Of a DNA stretch of 64,000 nt, positions 44,271 through 55,700 are shown one piece after another (the stretch's first letter is position 1; each line of letters starts with the position of its first letter). The stretch comes from an uncultured Clostridia bacterium (lineage in GTDB: Bacteria > Bacillota > Clostridia > TANB77 > CAG-508), in assembly GCA_934167965.1 (NCBI GenBank), contig CAKPMJ010000006.1:1-64000 (forward strand). The letters run 5' to 3'. Made by a program: the position numbers and the translations under genes. The notes beneath the pieces were generated by a model that saw only the letters and a program-made list of their open reading frames with translations, was not told the origin of the DNA and searched no databases.

Positions 44271-45371
44271 CTATCCCTCTTTCTCTATCAATTTATTTTT
44301 CAAACTGGTAAGCTTTTTTATTGGAATTTCAAATATAAATGCCGCTATGTAACATATTAGCAATCCCCATATCAATACTAAAAATGCATTTCCTGGCATA
44401 TACAATATTGGCATAAATATTTCCTGACAACAATTAAAAAATATACAATGTAAAAACCACATCAGCAAAGAATACTTACCAATACTTTCAAAAACTACCA
44501 AAACTTTTTTACAAATATATCTACTAATATTAACAATTGCATATATAAAAATTGGAGTATATAACATATCTAAATTAAAATAAAATGCATATGTTTTATT
44601 AATAAAATCTATACTTCCTATTGATAATGTTGGAAAATAATATTTTCCCATAAATGACCCAGCAGCTAGTATAAAAAGAACTAATATATATACTATATTT
44701 ATTTTTATGTTCTTTTTTAAGAAATCGTCTATCTTATAAAATAATTCATACCTTGAAGATATATATCCTATAATTACACTTGGAAAAAATCTTATAAAAT
44801 TATTTACTATGTCTAGAATTATTTCATTTTTTATAAATATTCCTTTTAAAGCTGTACCAATTATTATTGGTAATATTATACCATATAAAACTGCATATTT
44901 TACACCCTTATTTAATTTTTTTTCAACCAACGGCAAAATTAACATTGTAATAATATAAAATATTACATACCAGCAAAACCTCATAATAGGACGTTTCAAT
45001 GCAAATAATTCTAGCAAAAAGTCTTTTATGTTGAACACATAACATTTTGTTGATATTGCTATTATTAAAAATACTATATAAATTAAAACATATGGTATAA
45101 ATATATCTAATATCTTTTTTAAAGAATATTTCATATCTTTCTTTTTAGTATAATAGTATGTATATCCAGTTAAAAATGCAAATAAAGAAACACTATTAAA
45201 TGGATGTTTGAAAATTTCGGCTAAATTTACAAGTGACGGATATCTTATTCCTTCTATATACCAAGATGGATATGCAAAAAAATGATGTATAAACATAAAA
45301 ATTAAAGCAATACCTTTTATGAAAGCTGTATCATTGTACGTAAGATAATTTTTCTTTTCTAACAAGTTCAT
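44271..45371 (-). CDS. Acyltransferase family 3 membrane protein
   Basis: Integral membrane acyltransferase-3 family protein of 366 residues with about ten helices. The family His-containing start is seen in FIKGIALIFMFIHHFFAYP, with further segments SLFAFLTGYTYYYTKKKD and KYSLLMWFLHCIFF. Such proteins O-acylate surface sugars. GGAGG stands 5 nt before ATG 45371; the in-frame TTG at 45383 would overlap that site. It follows the SGNH gene by 15 bp. Confidence 0.87.
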   Translation of the reverse strand: MNLLEKKNYLTYNDTAFIKGIALIFMFIHHFFAYPSWYIEGIRYPSLVNLAEIFKHPFNSVSLFAFLTGYTYYYTKKKDMKYSLKKILDIFIPYVLIYIVFLIIAISTKCYVFNIKDFLLELFALKRPIMRFCWYVIFYIITMLILPLVEKKLNKGVKYAVLYGIILPIIIGTALKGIFIKNEIILDIVNNFIRFFPSVIIGYISSRYELFYKIDDFLKKNIKINIVYILVLFILAAGSFMGKYYFPTLSIGSIDFINKTYAFYFNLDMLYTPIFIYAIVNISRYICKKVLVVFESIGKYSLLMWFLHCIFFNCCQEIFMPILYMPGNAFLVLIWGLLICYIAAFIFEIPIKKLTSLKNKLIEKEG

Positions 45372-45386
45372 CTTTTCCTCCAAAAA

Positions 45387-46448
45387 CTATTTAATATTTT
45401 TTTTCAAATTATTTTTATCATTATTATACCTAATTGAATCTTCGTTCCAATATGAATATTTAGAATCTCCTTTTTTATTAGGAATATTATATTTTTCTTG
45501 TATATAATTTCCTAAATATGTACTTACGCTTTCAGCTCCATAAACATTTAAATGATCTCCGCCATCACAAGTAGCTGTTTCCCAATCAAATCCAAATTCC
45601 ATAAAATTCAAATTCATATCAACAAAATCCAAATCATGACCTTGTGCAAAATCTTTTATCTTATCACTTAAATCTTTTGTCCATGAATCTGCAGATGGAA
45701 TTTCCATAAGTAACAATTGTATATTTTTTTCTTTGCAAAGATTTATTATTTTTTCTAAATATTGATTACATCTTTCTCCTATTTTTTCATTTTCAAAGTC
45801 TCTTCTCTCCATATACTTATTTCCTCCAGTATATGGTTTTATATCGCTAACCATATCTAATCCCTTATACGCAAATCTTTCTTTTTTTAAAACTTCTGTA
45901 AAATCCTCTGCTGTTAATTCATCCCATCTTGAATGATATCTTGCAATAGGAAAAATATAACTTAATTTTTGCTCATTGCTAATATTAAATATTGGGTCTT
46001 GTATAGCTTTTATTTTAGTTGTTCCCAATTTCATATTATCAAATGCTTTTCTATAGTTTGCCTCACTTGCATCACTTTCATTAAATGTAAAATCCATATT
46101 CAACACGATTAATTTAGGATTTTGATATTTTAGGCTTTCTTCTAATAGATAATACGCTGTCCACATTCTTGAACCAGCTGTAGAAAATACATAACTAGTA
46201 AATCCATATTCATCCCACATTTTTATTGGTGAAATTCCTCTATAAACATCACTATTTCCCATAAATAATACATCTAAAGAATCTTTGGGTTCTTCATAGA
46301 AACCTTTCACAACATATGTCATTCTACTATCTTTTGGCACTATCCACTTTGGTATTAATATTTGCGTAGCAATATGTAATAAAATCATACCTATAAATAT
46401 AAAACATATTGTTCCAATAATTACTTTTTTGCTTATTTTTCCTTTCAT
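45387..46448 (-). CDS. SGNH-hydrolase-like protein paired with the MBOAT
   Basis: Membrane-anchored protein of 353 residues with one N-terminal helix (about 8-30) and an SGNH/DltD/AlgJ-like extracellular domain. The catalytic Ser block is LFMGNSDVYRGISP, the Asp-His block is GGDHLNVYGAES. In such pairs the MBOAT moves an acyl group across the membrane and the SGNH protein puts it on the polymer. AGGAGAG precedes the ATG and it starts 11 bp after the MBOAT stop. Confidence 0.82.
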   Translation of the reverse strand: MKGKISKKVIIGTICFIFIGMILLHIATQILIPKWIVPKDSRMTYVVKGFYEEPKDSLDVLFMGNSDVYRGISPIKMWDEYGFTSYVFSTAGSRMWTAYYLLEESLKYQNPKLIVLNMDFTFNESDASEANYRKAFDNMKLGTTKIKAIQDPIFNISNEQKLSYIFPIARYHSRWDELTAEDFTEVLKKERFAYKGLDMVSDIKPYTGGNKYMERRDFENEKIGERCNQYLEKIINLCKEKNIQLLLMEIPSADSWTKDLSDKIKDFAQGHDLDFVDMNLNFMEFGFDWETATCDGGDHLNVYGAESVSTYLGNYIQEKYNIPNKKGDSKYSYWNEDSIRYNNDKNNLKKNIK

Positions 46449-46459
46449 TTTTCACTCTC

Positions 46460-48046
46460 CTAAAATTGACCATATATAAAACTACTTGCAGAATATCCTT
46501 CGCCATAAATTCCAAAAATAATTATTGCAAAGATTATTCCATAATAAAGTATCCATCTGAATAATAAATCTTGCTTTGATATTTTGTCTCTTATTTTATA
46601 TCCCTTCTCTTGTAATATGCTTACTATAAACATAATAATGACACTTATTATTATCACCACAAAATCCTGCGACTTTAACCCTATTTTAAAGAGACTTCCA
46701 TTAAATAATTTATCTATACTTTCAAATGTAAATATAGATTTAAACATTGTCCAAGCAACTTTTAATCTGTTAGCTCTAAATATTAACATACCTATAAAAA
46801 CAAGTAGATTTGTTCTGATTATTTGCCATAATCTATATCCCAATGACTTTACGTTGATTTTTAACCATTTAATGATTTTTATACATAATGGTTCAAAAAT
46901 TATACCTAATACTGTTAAGATATAATAATATAATCCATAAAATATATACTTCCAGCTAGCGCCATGCCAAATTCCATTTGTGAACCAGACAAAAAACAAT
47001 GCAAAGATTGCCGGTATTGTTTTAGCCATATTCCCTTTAAATATCTTTTTTGTTATATTTGATAACTTTATAGAAACATTTGAAAATGATATCGGATAAA
47101 ATACATATTCTCTTAACCATGCTCCTAATGTTATATGCCATCTTCTCCAAAACTCTTGTATAGACTTTGAGAAAAATGGTCTTTTGAAATTTTCCGCTAA
47201 ATTAACACCGAATAATTGTGCCGTTCCTCTAACTATGTCTATACATCCAGAAAAATCGGCATAAATTTGTAATGTATATAACATAACTGCCATAAAGACT
47301 ACAATGCCTTCATAGTTCTTATAGTTTCCAAATACTTCGTTTACATATAATGCTGCTCTATCAGCAATTACCATCTTTTTGAAAAATCCCCAAAGCATTA
47401 ATTGTATTCCATATTGTATATTTTTATAGTTGAATTTATGTCCTTCATATAACTGCGGAGATAACTCACCAAATCTACCAATTGGTCCTTCTAGCATTTG
47501 TGGAAAGAAACTAAGGAACAAAGCAACTTTTCCTAAATTTTTCTCAGCACTCACTTTTTCTCTATATACATCTACCACATAGCTTATTGCTTGTAAAGTA
47601 TAGTAAGAAATCCCTAAAGGTAAAATAATCTTTCTTAACGGCAATTTTACATTTATATTTATTAATTCAAACACTTTATTAAAATTATTGCTAATAAAAT
47701 TACCATACTTTAAGAATATCAATATTCCGCAATTAATCAACACCATAAAAAACAAGACTAATTTTTTATTTTTGGCACATTTTGCTTTTATCTCTTTTTT
47801 TACACTTTTTTCCTGTCCTTTACATTTTTCTTTAGTATTTTTTTCTATCTTCTCCAATAACAGAGCTGTTGCATAAATAGTTATTGTTGAAATAATTAAA
47901 AAAATAGTTAATTTTCCACTTGATATAAAATAATATACATAACTTGCTATTAATAAAACGCACCATCTATATTTTTTACACATACTGTAATAAGCTATTA
48001 ATACTATTGCTATAAATAATATAAATTTCAATGATGTTATTGTCAT
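46460..48046 (-). CDS. MBOAT O-acyltransferase (AlgI/DltB-like)
   Basis: Membrane-bound O-acyltransferase of 528 residues with about eleven helices. The invariant His lies in TNGIWHGASWKYIFYG, with the family segments MLEGPIGRFGEL, YADFSGCIDIVRGTAQLFG and FWRRWHITLGAWLREYVF. It is of the AlgI type that acetylates exopolysaccharides; DltB-type D-alanylation is less likely because no dltA or dltC is near. AGGGGAG precedes the ATG. Confidence 0.9.
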   Translation of the reverse strand: MTITSLKFILFIAIVLIAYYSMCKKYRWCVLLIASYVYYFISSGKLTIFLIISTITIYATALLLEKIEKNTKEKCKGQEKSVKKEIKAKCAKNKKLVLFFMVLINCGILIFLKYGNFISNNFNKVFELININVKLPLRKIILPLGISYYTLQAISYVVDVYREKVSAEKNLGKVALFLSFFPQMLEGPIGRFGELSPQLYEGHKFNYKNIQYGIQLMLWGFFKKMVIADRAALYVNEVFGNYKNYEGIVVFMAVMLYTLQIYADFSGCIDIVRGTAQLFGVNLAENFKRPFFSKSIQEFWRRWHITLGAWLREYVFYPISFSNVSIKLSNITKKIFKGNMAKTIPAIFALFFVWFTNGIWHGASWKYIFYGLYYYILTVLGIIFEPLCIKIIKWLKINVKSLGYRLWQIIRTNLLVFIGMLIFRANRLKVAWTMFKSIFTFESIDKLFNGSLFKIGLKSQDFVVIIISVIIMFIVSILQEKGYKIRDKISKQDLLFRWILYYGIIFAIIIFGIYGEGYSASSFIYGQF

Positions 48047-48094
48047 TTTTATCTCCCCTAAATATTTTGATTATTTTTTCATTTACTTTTTCAT

Positions 48095-48130
48095 AAAAAA
48101 ATGCCCCTAATGTAATTAAAAGGGGGCATT
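48095..48130 (-). terminator. Terminator after the small membrane protein gene
   Basis: ATGCCCCT at 48101-48108 pairs with AGGGGGCAT near 48121-48129 (one bulged G), followed by a T-run on the minus strand. It separates the small membrane gene from the MBOAT gene, which must then have a separate promoter or readthrough. Confidence 0.8.
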
Positions 48131-48146
48131 AAAAATTTTCTTTTTA

Positions 48147-48485
48147 TTAAACTTCTCTCCAGAACCAATCTAAACTGTTATCAATACTTTTCTTATTATT
48201 AGCTTTTGCTTCTAAGTCATCAACCCATAAGTATGAGAAGAATGTTACTAATATAAATAAGAAGTCTAGTGCTATACATTTATATAATGTTCCAGCTAGA
48301 TAAGCAAAATCAGCTGATAAAGTTGATACTTGCACTACATGTATAACTAATAATACTAAAAATGCAAATAGTGGTATAGCTACCGCAATACTTTTCTTTA
48401 TCTCTTGTCCTAAAAATATTAATAATACTACTGCTGTTAGTATTAAAAATAATGTTAATGGACTAGCTATGTCTAATATAAACAT
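48147..48485 (-). CDS. Small four-helix membrane protein
   Basis: A 112-residue protein with four hydrophobic helices and a charged C-terminus ending LDWFWREV. No known family. It has its own promoter and terminator inside the surface-polymer locus. GGAGG precedes the ATG. Function not predicted. Confidence 0.8.
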   Translation of the reverse strand: MFILDIASPLTLFLILTAVVLLIFLGQEIKKSIAVAIPLFAFLVLLVIHVVQVSTLSADFAYLAGTLYKCIALDFLFILVTFFSYLWVDDLEAKANNKKSIDNSLDWFWREV

Positions 48486-48530
48486 ATTTTTTTCCTCCTA
48501 TCTTTTGTTAATATCTTTTTTTCTTTTATT

Positions 48531-48559
48531 ATGATAACATTATTCGTATTTTTTTTCAA
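48531..48559 (-). promoter_or_regulatory. Promoter of the small membrane protein gene
   Basis: Minus strand TTGAAA (48554-48559), 17-nt spacer, TATCAT (48531-48536), about 45 nt upstream of the start. Confidence 0.6.
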
Positions 48560-48602
48560 TGCTTTTTATATTACATTTATATTACAGAAATATTACACAA
48601 CC

Positions 48603-50432
48603 CTATTTCTTAGTATAAACTTCCTTTTTAGCTTTTTTATTTGACATCTTATTTTTTGTAATTTTTGGCTTTTTAGATTTTTCTATATAAATTCCATATT
48701 TAGTATGATTCTTTATAGTATTTTTCTTTATACTATTTACTGTTGAAGATTTTATAGAAATTCCTATTTGACCATTTTTATTCAAAGTATTTTTATATAT
48801 ACTTGTTACCTTAGCTTTAGATTTAATCATAATTCCAGCTCTAGCATTTTTTTCTATTTTATTATTTTCAATTTTTGCTTTTGTAGATTTTTGATCAACA
48901 TTTATACCATAGTTTTTATTTTTAGTTATTGTTGATTTTTTTATATTTAAGTCACCTTTTCCCATTACTGTAATCCCATACTTAGAATTACTTGTTAAAG
49001 CTACATTTGAAATTTCAGCCTTTCCCCCATTAATACTTATTCCAGACTGTTTATTTCTACTTATTGTTGTTTTTCCTGTTACTTTAACCTTAGAATTTTT
49101 ATTTGCAGATATACCACACTTTGCATTTTTATTTATATTATTATTCTTTCCTTTTATCTCTAAATTTGTTTTTCCTGATAAAACAATTCCATGATTACTT
49201 TTACTTTCTGAAATATCATTATTATTTAATAATGTAACTTTCGAATTATTTCTTTTGTCATTTCCAACTGAAACACTTATGTTAGCAGACTTATTCTTTT
49301 TTATATTAGATACATCTATATTAGCTTTTGAATAATCCACTACAGATAATCCAAAGTTATTATTGTTACTTATATTATCTCTATAAAGTTTTAAATTAGA
49401 TCCATCTGACAATAGTATTCCATTATACGAATTTTGGCATATATCATTTGTTGATAAATCCAATTTTGCATTTTTTCTAGCGCCTACACCATGTCTTTTA
49501 TTATATTCAATAACGTTTCCAGCAACTCTAACATCTCCGCCATCAAACACAGATATACCACATTCTTTATTTGATTCAATAAAATTTTCAGAAATAATAG
49601 CAGATGCTTTTTCTGATATTCCTATACCATGTCCTATAGCTCCAGAACTTGAATTTTTAGGTTTTTGACCATTATAAGAAATTTTATTTTTGCTTGCAAA
49701 TACTTTAGTAGTATTTTTAGTTGCTGAAATACCACTATAATTATTATATATAACATCACTACCATTACAATTTAATACTGAATCTGCTATACATATTCCA
49801 TATTCGCTATTATAAGATATAATTGAATTGTTTATATCTAAATTGGATTCTCCATATATAGCTAATCCACTTTTGTAATTCTTAGTAATTGTGGAATTTT
49901 TTATACTAGCTTGTGAACTATTATTCACATATATGCCATTCTCTTTACATTCTTTAATATTAACATTTTGTATCAAAATATTTTTAGCATTATTAATCTC
50001 TATTGCTCTTTTAGCTTTATTTTGTCCATACCATGTTCCACCATAAATAGTACATCCATTTATATTTTCTTCTTTCCTAGTTCTAATAATACTATCTGAT
50101 GAATCTTGTTTTATTATATTAGTATCATTTTCTAGTACCAAATATAAATTTGAATTCAGTACTAAGTTATTTGCATAATTTATATAATATGTACCAGAAG
50201 GTACATATATCATTATGTACTCAGAAGATCCTTTTGTAATTTTTAATAATTTTTCTAATTCGTTTGTTATATTTGTGTTATTCTTGGCATTTAACTTATG
50301 TATATTACTGCTATTGACTTTTTCTTTAAATAAATTATAATTTTCATTGCTAGCATATACTCTTTGGTTTATGCACATAATTCCTATAACAAACATTATT
50401 ATTATAGATACTCTAATAAAAATTTTCTTCAT
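48603..50432 (-). CDS. Secreted right-handed beta-helix protein
   Basis: Exported protein of 609 residues with a signal peptide (about 1-27). From about residue 120 to the end it shows more than a dozen parallel beta-helix coils, each with a pattern like ENGIYVNNSSQASIKNSTI or KCGISANKNSKVKV, and regular NGI, YGI and SGI turns. Pectate-lyase-type folds bind or modify polysaccharides; no catalytic residues are clear. The C-terminus is strongly basic (about the last 60 residues), which could bind an anionic polymer such as teichoic acid. Its place among the polymer genes supports a role at the wall. Confidence 0.83.
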   Translation of the reverse strand: MKKIFIRVSIIIMFVIGIMCINQRVYASNENYNLFKEKVNSSNIHKLNAKNNTNITNELEKLLKITKGSSEYIMIYVPSGTYYINYANNLVLNSNLYLVLENDTNIIKQDSSDSIIRTRKEENINGCTIYGGTWYGQNKAKRAIEINNAKNILIQNVNIKECKENGIYVNNSSQASIKNSTITKNYKSGLAIYGESNLDINNSIISYNSEYGICIADSVLNCNGSDVIYNNYSGISATKNTTKVFASKNKISYNGQKPKNSSSGAIGHGIGISEKASAIISENFIESNKECGISVFDGGDVRVAGNVIEYNKRHGVGARKNAKLDLSTNDICQNSYNGILLSDGSNLKLYRDNISNNNNFGLSVVDYSKANIDVSNIKKNKSANISVSVGNDKRNNSKVTLLNNNDISESKSNHGIVLSGKTNLEIKGKNNNINKNAKCGISANKNSKVKVTGKTTISRNKQSGISINGGKAEISNVALTSNSKYGITVMGKGDLNIKKSTITKNKNYGINVDQKSTKAKIENNKIEKNARAGIMIKSKAKVTSIYKNTLNKNGQIGISIKSSTVNSIKKNTIKNHTKYGIYIEKSKKPKITKNKMSNKKAKKEVYTKK

Positions 50433-50454
50433 TAATTACTCCCCCATTTCTGTT

Positions 50455-51186
50455 TTATCCTAAAATTTTATTGTATTCTTCTATTGCATCATCTATAGGT
50501 CCATCAAAAATTGCTACACCTTTTTTCATAACAATTCCTCTTTTGCAGAAATCTTTAGCTACCATTGTAGAATGTGTAACAAATAATAATGTTACATCTT
50601 CTTTGCTGGTAATCTCATTTACTTTTTTTACACATTTTTTTCTAAAGTCTTCATCTCCAACACTTAGCGCTTCATCTATTATTAATATTTCAGGGTTTAT
50701 ATTAGCATTTATCGAAAATCCAAGTCTTGCTTTCATACCACTTGAATATGTTCTTACAGGTTGATCTATATAGTCATCCAATTCTGCAAAATCTATTATT
50801 TTGGGCTCTAATTTTTTTATTTCTTTGTCTTTTAATCCTAATATTTGTCCTTTTAAATATATATTTTCCCTTCCTGTGAACTCTGGGTCAAATCCGGAAG
50901 TTAATTCAAGTAACGCACTAACTCTGCCATTTACTTCTATTTCACCTTCTGTTGGAAATGTAACTCCTGTTATTAATTTCAATATCGTAGATTTACCAGC
51001 ACCATTTTTTCCAAATAACGCTACACATTCCCCCTTTTTTATATCAAAAGATACATTATTTACTGCTCTTTTATCTTTATAGCTTATATTTTTAAAAAAC
51101 AAACCTAAAAACCTTTTTTTATCGTTTTTATATAATTTATATCTTTTGGTTACATTGTGAAATTTAATAACAACTTTATCTTCCAT
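50455..51186 (-). CDS. tagH: ABC exporter ATPase (TagH/Wzt-like)
   Basis: ATP-binding subunit of 243 residues of the teichoic-acid/O-antigen exporter type. Walker A LFGKNGAGKST, signature YSSGMKARLGFS, Walker B ILIIDEALSVGDE and the H-loop VTHST are present. The polymer-exporter mark TGRENIYLKGQILGL is clear. It lacks the long C-terminal domain of B. subtilis TagH. Its permease is the TagG-like half of the fused protein at 52711, two genes upstream. It overlaps the upstream gene by 11 bp. Confidence 0.9.
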   Translation of the reverse strand: MEDKVVIKFHNVTKRYKLYKNDKKRFLGLFFKNISYKDKRAVNNVSFDIKKGECVALFGKNGAGKSTILKLITGVTFPTEGEIEVNGRVSALLELTSGFDPEFTGRENIYLKGQILGLKDKEIKKLEPKIIDFAELDDYIDQPVRTYSSGMKARLGFSINANINPEILIIDEALSVGDEDFRKKCVKKVNEITSKEDVTLLFVTHSTMVAKDFCKRGIVMKKGVAIFDGPIDDAIEEYNKILG

Positions 51187-52696
51187 CTTTTTGCACCTTT
51201 CTATTTTTTATTTTATCATCTATATATTTAGATAAGTCGATGTAGCCTTTTACACTATATGGTATTAATAACACAAAATAAGTTATAGTATATTGACATT
51301 TAGCTTCCCATATTAAGTGAAATAAAAATCCACCTATAAATATAATCGCAAATGTTAATTGTTTTATGTCATTTCTCTTAAATCTTATTATCATATATGC
51401 TGTTGCACCAAATAGTATAATTGTTTGAAGTATGTTCATATACTCAGCAATTATTGTGTTTACAATATTATTACCACATAAAACCTTTACCGGCAAGCTT
51501 CTATCTTGTTTTCCTCTTTTTCCCCAATTATTCCAAAACGCTTGGAAAGTAGGATTATTCCATTGTGATACCGTTTTTTTATAGAAAAACTCTCCTGCAT
51601 ATTGTGGATTGTTTTTAAATTTATCAACAGATTTATTAAGTTTTCTTTTTACAGCTTTTGATGATTTATCATAATCATAACTATTTTTCCTATAAACTCT
51701 TCTATTATATCCATTATACCATCCTGGAGCTCTTTTTCCATTTTCTAATCCCATCTCTACATAAGCAAGCATTGGAATTCCTTTAGATTCCTCAGTTTTT
51801 GTTATGCATCTTACAGCAAAAGGTATTGCTAATTTAACAATTATATATACTGCTACTAAAATTATAATAGGTATAATATTCTTCCATTTCTTATTTGAAA
51901 TTATATCTAATATTAAAATACATATTACTGCAATTAAAGTTATAAGATAATTCGATTTAGCTGAAATTGCTAATGCTATTGTAATTGCGGAAAATATAAT
52001 ATATTTCATGTTTCTATTTTCAATGTATTTTAATGCAAATAACACTCCTGCCATTGACAATGTTAATCCTATTATATTTCCATATATAAATGAAATATAA
52101 AACCAAAGTGGTATGAACATAAATAAACCAACAATTGTCGTAACTGATGTTTTCTTTTCTTTAAATAATATCCTTGTTATTCTATATATACAATAAAATG
52201 CACCTAACAGAGCTAATATATTTATAACTTGTAAAGCTAAATAGTTTTTACTTCCAAATATGAATCCTAAAATATATTCATATAATAGCAATCCTGATTG
52301 GTGAGGATTTGAATACATATACCTTCCTTTTTCAAATCCTCTAAAATTACCACTTCTCATCTGTTCAGCTATTTTATAGATATATTTTTGATCTGCTCTT
52401 GGATATATATTAGCTGTAAATACCCATATAAGTGATATAGCAAACCATATTCCAATTAATATCCATAATGTTTTTTTACTTAGTTTTATTTTTTCTCTGT
52501 TTATTAATATAAATATTCCAATTGTAATACTGATTGTAACAATATGAATAAATGGATTATCCCATAAATATTTTGTTGCTTCTCCACTCACTATTGTGCA
52601 TGTTTTAAATATACTTTCAATTGTTAAAAAACATAATAGTAATATGAATATTATTTCTATTGCATATACAAGTACTTTTTCTATTTTTTTATTCAT
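51176..52696 (-). CDS. GT39-like polytopic membrane glycosyltransferase
   Basis: Membrane protein of 506 residues with about eleven helices, resembling dolichyl-phosphate-mannose-type (GT-C) transferases. A conserved acidic site is in the first outer loop after ANIYPRADQKYIYKIAEQM; FGSKNYLALQVIN and the central LYEYILGFIFGS fit the family. It may add a sugar from a lipid carrier to the polymer. Close spacing with TagH and the YfhO-TagG gene. The exact family is a judgement from layout and the loop motif. Confidence 0.7.
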   Translation of the reverse strand: MNKKIEKVLVYAIEIIFILLLCFLTIESIFKTCTIVSGEATKYLWDNPFIHIVTISITIGIFILINREKIKLSKKTLWILIGIWFAISLIWVFTANIYPRADQKYIYKIAEQMRSGNFRGFEKGRYMYSNPHQSGLLLYEYILGFIFGSKNYLALQVINILALLGAFYCIYRITRILFKEKKTSVTTIVGLFMFIPLWFYISFIYGNIIGLTLSMAGVLFALKYIENRNMKYIIFSAITIALAISAKSNYLITLIAVICILILDIISNKKWKNIIPIIILVAVYIIVKLAIPFAVRCITKTEESKGIPMLAYVEMGLENGKRAPGWYNGYNRRVYRKNSYDYDKSSKAVKRKLNKSVDKFKNNPQYAGEFFYKKTVSQWNNPTFQAFWNNWGKRGKQDRSLPVKVLCGNNIVNTIIAEYMNILQTIILFGATAYMIIRFKRNDIKQLTFAIIFIGGFLFHLIWEAKCQYTITYFVLLIPYSVKGYIDLSKYIDDKIKNRKVQKDGR

Positions 52697-52710
52697 TCTT
52701 TTATTTCCTT

Positions 52711-55700
52711 TTATAATACATCTGGTATTTCTTTTCTAACTTTCTTATATGCCCATAAGGCAAGTATTAATAATATTACTGTTATAATAACAAAATATAC
52801 TAATCTTTCTGGTTGTTCCCAAAACCAAACCTTGTTTATAAAACAGTTTCTAAATCCATTTACCAAGTATGTAACTGGATTACACATTAACAATTTCTTT
52901 AGCCATCCTATTTTTATAGTATTTGGATCCCATATTATTCCTGAAAGCCAGAATACTGCAGATACAAATGATTTTACTAAGTTTGCAAAATCTTTACTGA
53001 TTGCTGCAAGTAATGATGAAAATAATGACCATATTGTCCAAAATACAAATTCTAACACTATAAAGAATATCAATTGTAAATAATACATATCTGGCATAAA
53101 ACCAAATCCCATAAATATTACTATGGTTATAGCAATTAATATTAAGTTTATCAACATTTTAGATATTGATACAAATGTAGGTATTGTTGATACTGGAAAT
53201 TTCATTTTTGTAACCAAATAGCTGTACCTTCTTATAGATTCTGTACCTGTTGTTAACATATCACTCATATAAAACCATGGTACAACTCCTGCAATTAACC
53301 ATAAGAAGAATGGATAACCTGCTACATCTCTTCCTGCTCTTAATCCAATTGAGAAACCAAACCAATATACAAATATTGTTACTGTTGGTTTTATTATTGC
53401 CCATGACCATCCTAAAGCTGCTCCTCTATAAGTTTTTATTAAGTCTGATTTAGCTAACTTGAATATTTGTTGTCTATATTCCCAATGCTCTTTTAATATT
53501 CTTATTAGATCCTTCATTTTACTATTAGTTTCCTTTCTACTTCTTGCTATCATAATAATTAGTATAATAATTCCTATAGCTGAAATAATAATTCCTATTT
53601 TTAACCAAGGTGTCGAATATTTTAGAATTACTTCATGTTGTCCTTCGTCTAATTCTATTCCTATAAATCCTTTATTTACATTTATTGTATTTACTTTTTT
53701 TCCATCTACATATGCATTCCAACCATTTGAATATGAAGTTGAAATCTGTAATATTCCTGATTCTTTATTAGCTATATTACCCTTTATATAGTTATTTTTA
53801 AATTCTTTTACTTTAAATTGATTTTCCTTTAGTTTTGCTATATCATTTTCGTAATTATCCATTGGTACTGCTAGTACTTTTATGCTATTATACGTAAAGT
53901 TTCCCACACCTGTCAATTCTACATCTATTTTTCCATCTTTATGTTCTTTGTTATATCCTAAATTAACTAATATATATGGAGTTTCAACATAATATGCAGA
54001 TGCTTTTTTATCTCTTACTCTCTGTTTTTTTTCAACTCCATTATAATTTACTTTAACATAATACTCATCTTGATTATCATATTTTAGATTATCAAAATAT
54101 AAATATAGTTCACTATTTTTTATACTCTGATTAAATGTAATTTCAAACTTTTTGTTTTCTTCTTTGATATTGCATTCTATTTCTTTTAAGGCATCTGTTT
54201 TTATTTTTGTTATTTTATCCTCACCATAATTAATTTTTGAATTGTCAGGGTTTTCATTTATTACCGCTGTTTCTATAAGAGCTTGTTCTTTTTCAAGTGG
54301 TGTTAATTTGTCATAATCTTGTTGTAATATATAATTATTATAAAATACACCTACTCCTAAACTATTGTTATTTTTATATACCACACTATCTTTTTCTTCT
54401 TTAAATTGCTCATAGCCATATGGAATATATTGTGTTTTGTTTTTAGGCACTATATAATATTTGCAGCCTAATAATGTTGTTATCTTTGTTCTAGAATCTA
54501 ATTCTCTTAGTGCATTAGTTGGATTTGCCCCTAAAATCATTAAATCTTTTGAAAAATTGCTTACATATTTGTTTCCAATAGATAAATACATATTTAGTCC
54601 TTTATAATTTTGTCTTATTGAAATGTTACTATTACTGTAAACAGCTGTACCTACTCTATAAAAGCCTTTATCCTTTTTCTTGATATACTTTATGCATTTA
54701 TCAAATTGAGGTATATTTCCAAGATAATTTTTGTATGACCTATTAACTTTAGACATATTTATATATTGGCTTGCATATGCACAACCTTTTTTGTCATAAG
54801 AAGCCCAAGCATAAGATATACAATTTATTGCAACTAATAACACAATACCTAACTTACATATATTTATTATTGTTCTTTTATCTTTTCCTCTTGTATTTCT
54901 AATTATTATAAGTATAATCATCAAAAGCGCTGGAATCAATGGTATTAATACAAATACTTTTCTTATTCTTGTTGCAATCAATGAAAGTAGCCCAAAAACT
55001 AAAACTGAAATAATCATAGATATTATCTGTTTTTTATTGTACTTTATGTCTTCATTTAAGTTTAATACTACTAAGTATGCCATAAAAAATGCATATCCAA
55101 ATATCCACCTGTTTGATTGGAAAGAAAATCCATTCATTGCAGATCCCAAAAATGGCACTAATAATATTATAATCATTGCCAAAATATTTACTAATGTTGT
55201 TTTATTTTCTTTATCTTTTCTATTTAATATTGCTACTGGTATTATTGCTAATAATATTGATGATACAAAAGTTTTTGACCAGAATAATGCGTCTGGTTGT
55301 CCAAAAAACATCTTTTCATAATATGTTAAACCATAATATGTATAACTTACTCCACTTCTATCTGAGTTTAAAAATCCATAAATTGTTGGCAACAATACTA
55401 TTGCTGATACCATTACTCCAATTATATAACACAATGCTGTTTTTCCAAATTTAATACCAAAATCTTTTATTCCATTTTCTCTATATTCAACTACATATTT
55501 TATAATAGCATATATTACCGCAAGTATTGTAATAATATACAAGAAATAATAATTCATAATTGCAAGTATTGCAATTATTACTGTAAAAAATGTGTACTTG
55601 TCCTCTTTCAAGATTTTATCTATTCCCATAAACACTAATGGCAATATAATAGCCGCATTTGTAAAATATGGATGTTTAATTGCTGCATATAATATATATC

